In this document: piece after piece, positions 5,921 to 9,234 of the stretch
How the letters are laid out: the number at the start of each line of letters is the position of its first letter
How positions within the stretch are numbered: position 1 is the stretch's first letter
From: Nitrospirota bacterium
GTDB lineage: Bacteria; Nitrospirota; Nitrospiria; JACQBZ01
Direction: 5' to 3'
DNA: 9,234 nt
NCBI GenBank assembly: GCA_016198945.1
Contig: JACQHO010000006.1
Coordinates: forward strand, 1 to 9,234
Notes under the pieces: generated by a model
Told to the model about the DNA's origin: nothing
Databases searched by the model: none
The model's input: only the letters and a program-made list of their open reading frames with translations
Program-made: the position numbers and the translations under genes

Positions 5921-6850
5921 GTGGACCCGGTTACACATACGCTCATCGGCATCGGGATGGCCCATGCCTTTTTCCGGAGCCGCATCGGCCCGGAGGCGGT
6001 GCCCGTCATGGCGATCGCTTCCAGTCTTCCCGACATCGACGCGCTGGTTCATCTGACGGGCGATCCGGCCGCCGTACTGATGCGCCGGACCTTCGGTCAT
6101 TCGATCTTCCTTCTTCCTCTATGGGCCCTGGGGCTTGCGCTGATCCTCCGGCGGTTCTATCCCAGGCCGGGTTTGGCCCGTTTGTACGGGTTGATTCTTC
6201 TCGCCTCATTTGTCCATCTTTTCTTTGATCTCGTGAATTCGTTCGGCGTGGTGCCGTTCTGGCCTTTTTCCGACTGGCGGCCGGAGCTGGCGATTATTTT
6301 CATCATTGACCTTCTTCTGACCGGTTTTCTGGCCGGGCCGCTGGTGCTGACTCTTTTCGATCGATGGCGCCCCCGTCTTGTTATGTTCTCCCGGATTTCG
6401 ATGGTTGCCGTTGCGGCCTATGTCCTCTTCTGCGGGGCGAATCGGTGGATGGCGGAGAGGGTTCTTTCGGCCGAATCGGCGCGGTCGTCTGTGCGTCCCG
6501 ACTTCAGTTACGTTTTCCCGGAGCCCCTTGGCCCCCATCGCTGGCGGGGGGTGACCCGCGCGGGAGACACCTATCAAATTTATCTGATCCATCCGCTTTC
6601 AAACCGCGTTGAGCGGGTCGGTCAGGAAAAGACGCTGCAAGGTGAACCTTCCATCGAACAGGCCCGGGCGACGACGCTGGGCCGCCGGCTGGAATGGTTC
6701 TTCAAGGCGCCGGTCTGGACGGTCGAGGGGAACCCGTCGGCTGTGGTGAGTGTGTATGACCTGCGATTCCAATCGGTACTGATCCATCGGGAGCCGCCCT
6801 TCGTCTATCGCTTCCGTGCCTTTCCCGATGGCCGGGTCGAGGGGTTGTAG
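5921..6850 (+). CDS. YdjM/DUF457-family membrane-bound metal-dependent hydrolase-like protein
   Basis: A 309-residue integral membrane protein of the LexA-regulated YdjM/DUF457 type. The N-terminus MDPVTHTLIGIGMAHAF is a family hallmark. Putative metal ligands are His6, Asp38 and Asp40 (SSLPDIDALVH), His44, His60 (RTFGHSIF), and His99 with Asp103 (FVHLFFDLVNSFG). Hydrophobic segments lie at about 60-78, 86-105, 124-145 and 158-172. The last 130 residues form a soluble domain without a motif I recognise. Enzymatic activity for this family is mainly predicted, so hydrolase is a family label. GTG at 5921, 3 bases after the transaminase stop, starts exactly at the conserved N-terminus and has no convincing Shine-Dalgarno sequence, which suggests translational coupling to the transaminase. 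Confidence 0.85.
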   Translation: MDPVTHTLIGIGMAHAFFRSRIGPEAVPVMAIASSLPDIDALVHLTGDPAAVLMRRTFGHSIFLLPLWALGLALILRRFYPRPGLARLYGLILLASFVHLFFDLVNSFGVVPFWPFSDWRPELAIIFIIDLLLTGFLAGPLVLTLFDRWRPRLVMFSRISMVAVAAYVLFCGANRWMAERVLSAESARSSVRPDFSYVFPEPLGPHRWRGVTRAGDTYQIYLIHPLSNRVERVGQEKTLQGEPSIEQARATTLGRRLEWFFKAPVWTVEGNPSAVVSVYDLRFQSVLIHREPPFVYRFRAFPDGRVEGL

Positions 6851-6859
6851 AGTTTGCTC

Positions 6860-6888
6860 TTGCTTTTTAATTTAGGGTGTGATATAAA
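6860..6888 (+). promoter_or_regulatory. Predicted extended -10 promoter of the rimP-nusA-infB operon
   Basis: TTGCTT (6860-6865), a 17-base spacer, and TATAAA (6883-6888) with a TGA immediately before it (6880-6882) give an extended -10 sigma70-like promoter in a locally AT-rich gap. Predicted transcription start is about 6895, some 50 bases before the rimP ATG. It lies in the only sizeable intergenic gap ahead of the operon. Confidence 0.6.
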
Positions 6889-6897
6889 AAAGCTCGT

Positions 6898-6927
6898 AAA
6901 AGTGGGTGCGGTTCCGCCCACTTTTTT
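6898..6927 (+). terminator. Terminator-like hairpin in the rimP leader (possible attenuator)
   Basis: AAAAGTGGG (6898-6906) pairs perfectly with CCCACTTTT (6917-6925), with two more possible pairs in the 10-base loop. The right arm runs into six T residues (6922-6927). It fits a rho-independent terminator, and on the other strand the A-run makes it potentially bidirectional. It sits between the predicted transcription start and rimP, so it would act on the operon itself. It may also end the upstream transcript. A terminator-containing rimP leader has been described in gammaproteobacteria. Confidence 0.65.
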
Positions 6928-6945
6928 CATTTGACGCGGGTTGGA

Positions 6946-7416
6946 ATGGCCCAAGAGACTCAAGCGATCATCGGCCGGATCCGGGACGTGGTGGTTCCGA
7001 TACTCGACTCCATGGGGTTGGAGCTGGTCGATCTGGAGCTGTCCGGCCGGGGCAAAGGAAGTCATCTCCGTATTTTTATCGACAAGGCCGGCGGCATCAC
7101 GGTGGAAGATTGTGAGCTTGCGAGCCGGTACATCGGCCACGCGTTGGATGCGGCCGATCCCCTTCCAGGCTCGTACATGCTGGAGGTCTCGTCTCCCGGA
7201 CTGGACCGTCCCTTGCGTCGGATCGAGGATTATCAACGATCGCTGGAGAAATTGGTCCGGCTGAAGTTGGCCCATCCGCTGAACGGCGCATGGGTCGTGA
7301 TCGGGCGGCTTCAGGCCCTGATCGAGGATCGCGTGGAGATCAAGGCGGAAGACGGGACGTTGATTCAGGTCTCCCTGGCCGATATCGCCCAGGCCCGGCT
7401 TGAGGTGGAATGGTAA
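6946..7416 (+). CDS. rimP: Ribosome maturation factor RimP
   Basis: A 156-residue cytosolic assembly factor that binds the 30S subunit during maturation. The N-terminal alpha/beta domain (about 1-78) shows the family pattern PILDSMGLELVDLELSG, LRIFIDKAGGITVEDCELAS and the highly conserved YMLEVSSPGLDRPLRR. An SH3-like C-terminal domain follows. ATG at 6946 gives the normal N-terminus MAQETQAIIGRI; a TTG at 6931 would add five residues and lies against the leader hairpin. The Shine-Dalgarno is weak (GCGGGTTGG). It is the first gene of the conserved operon, with nusA 18 bases downstream. Confidence 0.95.
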   Translation: MAQETQAIIGRIRDVVVPILDSMGLELVDLELSGRGKGSHLRIFIDKAGGITVEDCELASRYIGHALDAADPLPGSYMLEVSSPGLDRPLRRIEDYQRSLEKLVRLKLAHPLNGAWVVIGRLQALIEDRVEIKAEDGTLIQVSLADIAQARLEVEW

Positions 7417-7419
7417 ATT

Positions 7420-7429
7420 AGGAGGAAGG
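7420..7429 (+). promoter_or_regulatory. Strong Shine-Dalgarno sequence of nusA
   Basis: AGGAGGAAGG lies in the 18-base rimP-nusA gap, its AGGAGG core ending 9 bases before the ATG at 7435. It is far stronger than the sites of rimP and infB in the same operon, suggesting that nusA is translated more efficiently than rimP from the shared message. Confidence 0.75.
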
Positions 7430-7434
7430 ATTTC

Positions 7435-8895
7435 ATGAATCGTGAACTGCTGGCCGTGATCGAGCAGATCGGCCGGGAAAAAGGTATTGACAGTCAGAAA
7501 ATCGCCAGCGCCGTCGAGATGGCAGTCCAGACCGCGGCCAAAAAACGGTACGGCATCAACGAAAACGTACAGGTGCATCTCGATCGCCAGACCGGCGAGA
7601 TCGAGGTGGTCTCTTTACGGAAAGTCGTTGAAGCCGTCACCAACCCGAAGCAGGAGATTTCGCTCGAGGAGGCCAAGGGGGTGGACAGCGGCGCCGAACT
7701 GGGCGATGAGATCGGCATGGTTCTGGAGACGGGGGACTTCGGCCGGATCGCGGCGCAGACGGCCAAGCAGATCATCTTTCAGCGCGTCCGCGAAGCCGAG
7801 TGGGAAGCCGTCTACAAGGAATACTCGGTCCGCCAGGGCGAAATGGTCAACGGCATCGTGTTGGGACACGAGCGGCGGAATTATATCGTCGAGGTGGGAA
7901 AGACCGAGGCGCTGCTTCCGGTCTCGGAACAGGCCCCGCGCGAGAACTACCGTCGAGGGGACCGCATTCGGGCGTTGCTCCTGGAGGTCAAAAAATCGGC
8001 CAAGGGGCCCCAGATTATCCTGTCCCGCACCCATCCGAATTTTGTGTCGGAACTGTTCAAGCTGGAGGTTCCGGAAGTGTCCGAGAAGATCGTCGAGATC
8101 AAGGGCATCGTGCGCGAGCCGGGGGATCGGACCAAGATCGCGGTCTCATCCAAAGATAAGGCCGTTGACCCGGTCGGGGCCTGCGTCGGGGTCAGGGGTT
8201 CGCGCGTTCAGGCCGTGGTGAGGGAGCTTCGCGGCGAGAAGATCGACATCATTGCATGGAACCCGGATCCGCGCGTCTTTATTGGAGAGGCCTTGAATCC
8301 CGCGGCGGTGGAAAAGGTCGGGATCGACGAGGAGAAAAAGACCGCGCTCGTCGTCGTCTCGGACCATCAGCTTTCCCTGGCCATCGGGAAGAACGGCCAG
8401 AATGTTCGTCTCGCAGCCAAGCTGACCGGCTGGAAGATTGACATCATGGGCGAGAGTGAGTACGAGAAGGAACGGGCCCAGGAGCGCGCGGAGGAGATTG
8501 AAGAGGCGATCGCCCAGGAACACCGGGCGCAGGCCGAAGCCGAGGCCAAACAAAAGGCGCGTGACATTGAACGGGCCGCGGCCGAAGCGGCCGCCGCCGG
8601 GACGGCCCCGGAAAACGAAGCCGGAGCAAAAGAGGCCGCGCCGTTCAATCTCCCGGGAGTCGGGAAAAAGTTGATTGAGGCGTTGACGGCGGCCGGCTTC
8701 GATTCAGTTGAAAAGATCGCCGCGGCGAGCCAAGAGCAATTGACCGAGGTGCCGAAGATCGGCGAGAAGACGGCCGAGAAGATTCTGTCGGCGGCCCGGG
8801 AACATCTGCAGGGTCGTGAGAAAGAGGCGGGGTCGGCGACGGCGGATGAATCGGACGGGCCGTCCGGAAACGAAGGGAACACATTGTCTGGATAA
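7435..8895 (+). CDS. nusA: Transcription termination/antitermination factor NusA
   Basis: A 486-residue RNA polymerase-associated factor that modulates pausing, termination and antitermination. Domains in order: the RNAP-binding N-terminal domain (1-130, MNRELLAVIEQIGREKGID); an S1 domain (about 133-200, with QGEMVNGIVLGHERRNYIVE and LSRTHPNF at its end); KH1 with GVRGSR (252-257); KH2 with IGKNGQN (317-323). A charged, Ala/Glu-rich, probably helical or coiled-coil linker covers about 341-400. A helix-hairpin-helix domain follows (about 402-457, LPGVGKKLIEALTAAGFDSV and VPKIGEKTAEKIL), then an acidic/Ser-Gly tail. E. coli NusA carries two related acidic repeats in this place. Start and Shine-Dalgarno are unambiguous. 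It is in the conserved rimP-nusA-infB order, and the gene may regulate its own operon through the leader hairpin. Confidence 0.97.
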   Translation: MNRELLAVIEQIGREKGIDSQKIASAVEMAVQTAAKKRYGINENVQVHLDRQTGEIEVVSLRKVVEAVTNPKQEISLEEAKGVDSGAELGDEIGMVLETGDFGRIAAQTAKQIIFQRVREAEWEAVYKEYSVRQGEMVNGIVLGHERRNYIVEVGKTEALLPVSEQAPRENYRRGDRIRALLLEVKKSAKGPQIILSRTHPNFVSELFKLEVPEVSEKIVEIKGIVREPGDRTKIAVSSKDKAVDPVGACVGVRGSRVQAVVRELRGEKIDIIAWNPDPRVFIGEALNPAAVEKVGIDEEKKTALVVVSDHQLSLAIGKNGQNVRLAAKLTGWKIDIMGESEYEKERAQERAEEIEEAIAQEHRAQAEAEAKQKARDIERAAAEAAAAGTAPENEAGAKEAAPFNLPGVGKKLIEALTAAGFDSVEKIAAASQEQLTEVPKIGEKTAEKILSAAREHLQGREKEAGSATADESDGPSGNEGNTLSG

Positions 8896-8899
8896 TCTC

Positions 8900-8941
8900 A
8901 TGAAAGGCCGCTTTGGCCGGGACGGACATTGGAACGCATGA
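8900..8941 (+). other. 13-codon mini-ORF overlapping the infB start (possible coupling peptide)
   Basis: An ATG at 8900, four bases after the nusA stop, opens a 13-codon frame (MKGRFGRDGHWNA) whose TGA overlaps the infB ATG as ATGA (8938-8941). That is the classic translational-coupling overlap. No adequate Shine-Dalgarno is seen for it, so it may be chance. It is recorded because it fills nearly all of the 42-base nusA-infB gap. Confidence 0.2.
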
Positions 8942-9234
8942 AGGTATCGGAACTGGCTCAAAAGATAAAGATCGGGACGAAAGACTTGCTGGCGGAGCTC
9001 AAGAGCCTCGGCAGCCGCGCCGCCAGTCTGTCCTCGACAGTGGAGGAATCGGCCGTCAAACAGATTGTTGAGAAATACAAGAAGGCGGCGGCTCCGGTCA
9101 AACCCGCGAAAAAGCCGGCCGATTCGGCCGCCCCCGCCAAGACCAAATCCTCCAAGGCCGCGGCGGTGGAAAAACCCTCCAAGCCGGCGGTTAAGGTTAA
9201 AAAAATCGTCAAGCCCGCCCCCAAGCTTCTTAAA
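8938..9234 (+). CDS. infB: Translation initiation factor IF-2, N-terminal fragment (3' cut by the window)
   Basis: The first 99 residues of IF-2, the GTPase that places initiator tRNA on the 30S subunit. The N-terminal subdomain MKVSELAQKIKIGTKDLLAELKSLG is typical of bacterial IF-2. It is followed by the usual long, lysine-alanine-proline-rich low-complexity linker (from about residue 45). The frame stays open to the last base; the GTPase domains are beyond the window. ATG at 8938 is preferred; a TTG at 8929 in frame would add three residues. The upstream GGA (8931-8933) is a weak ribosome-binding site, so coupling to upstream translation is plausible. It follows nusA directly, with no ylxR or L7Ae-type gene between them. 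Confidence 0.93.
   Translation, partial: MKVSELAQKIKIGTKDLLAELKSLGSRAASLSSTVEESAVKQIVEKYKKAAAPVKPAKKPADSAAPAKTKSSKAAAVEKPSKPAVKVKKIVKPAPKLLK

Noticed and set aside
5273..6100. 275-codon minus-strand open frame opposite the transaminase and DUF457 genes
   Set aside because: Antisense shadow of two well-supported genes, with no recognisable motif or ribosome-binding site.
7487..8221. 244-codon Arg/Ser-rich plus-strand frame inside nusA
   Set aside because: +1 shadow of nusA with the composition expected of out-of-frame GC-rich codons.
9070..9234. Lys/Ala/Pro-rich repetitive stretch as a histone-like protein or repeat element
   Set aside because: It is continuous with the IF-2 N-terminal domain and is the normal low-complexity linker of that protein.

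Overview
This is a GC-rich, densely coding chromosomal window that looks like housekeeping and membrane-physiology DNA of a free-living, probably Gram-negative bacterium. The gene content (RelA/SpoT, D-amino acid transaminase, rimP-nusA-infB without Gram-positive-type genes between nusA and infB, a secreted DUF192 protein) would suit Nitrospirota or a deltaproteobacterium-like lineage. That placement is an impression from protein style, not a computed result. I see no phage genes, transposase, CRISPR array, tRNA or rRNA.

Layout. Positions 1-723 hold the C-terminal part of a long RelA/SpoT alarmone enzyme (the N-terminus lies outside). It is followed, 18 bases on, by an MscS-type channel fused to a cyclic-nucleotide-binding domain, and then by a DASS/SLC13 anion transporter. 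These three are on the plus strand and could be one transcript. The transporter has no ordinary start codon at its homologous N-terminus. An ATC at 2273 behind a good Shine-Dalgarno sequence is the best candidate. The transporter ends tail-to-tail with a 4-base stop-codon overlap against a minus-strand DUF192 exported protein (3814-4248).

The DUF192 gene and a plus-strand class I methyltransferase (4359-5006) diverge from a 110-base gap that carries two good, oppositely directed sigma70-like promoters. Both genes would have very short or no 5' leaders. A composite inverted-repeat element (5005-5058) overlaps the methyltransferase stop codon. A D-amino acid transaminase (5075-5917) follows, with a YdjM/DUF457-type membrane protein 3 bases further on (5921-6850).

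The last third is the conserved transcription/translation operon rimP-nusA-infB. It is preceded by an extended -10 promoter and, immediately after the predicted transcription start, a terminator-like hairpin with a T-run. This layout suits attenuation of the operon, whose product NusA is itself a termination/antitermination factor. infB runs off the right end.

No wholly new multi-gene system is evident. The items most worth a second look are the possible non-AUG start of the transporter, the cyclic-nucleotide-binding MscS channel beside relA/spoT, the composite inverted repeat at 5005-5058, and the promoter-terminator arrangement in front of rimP.
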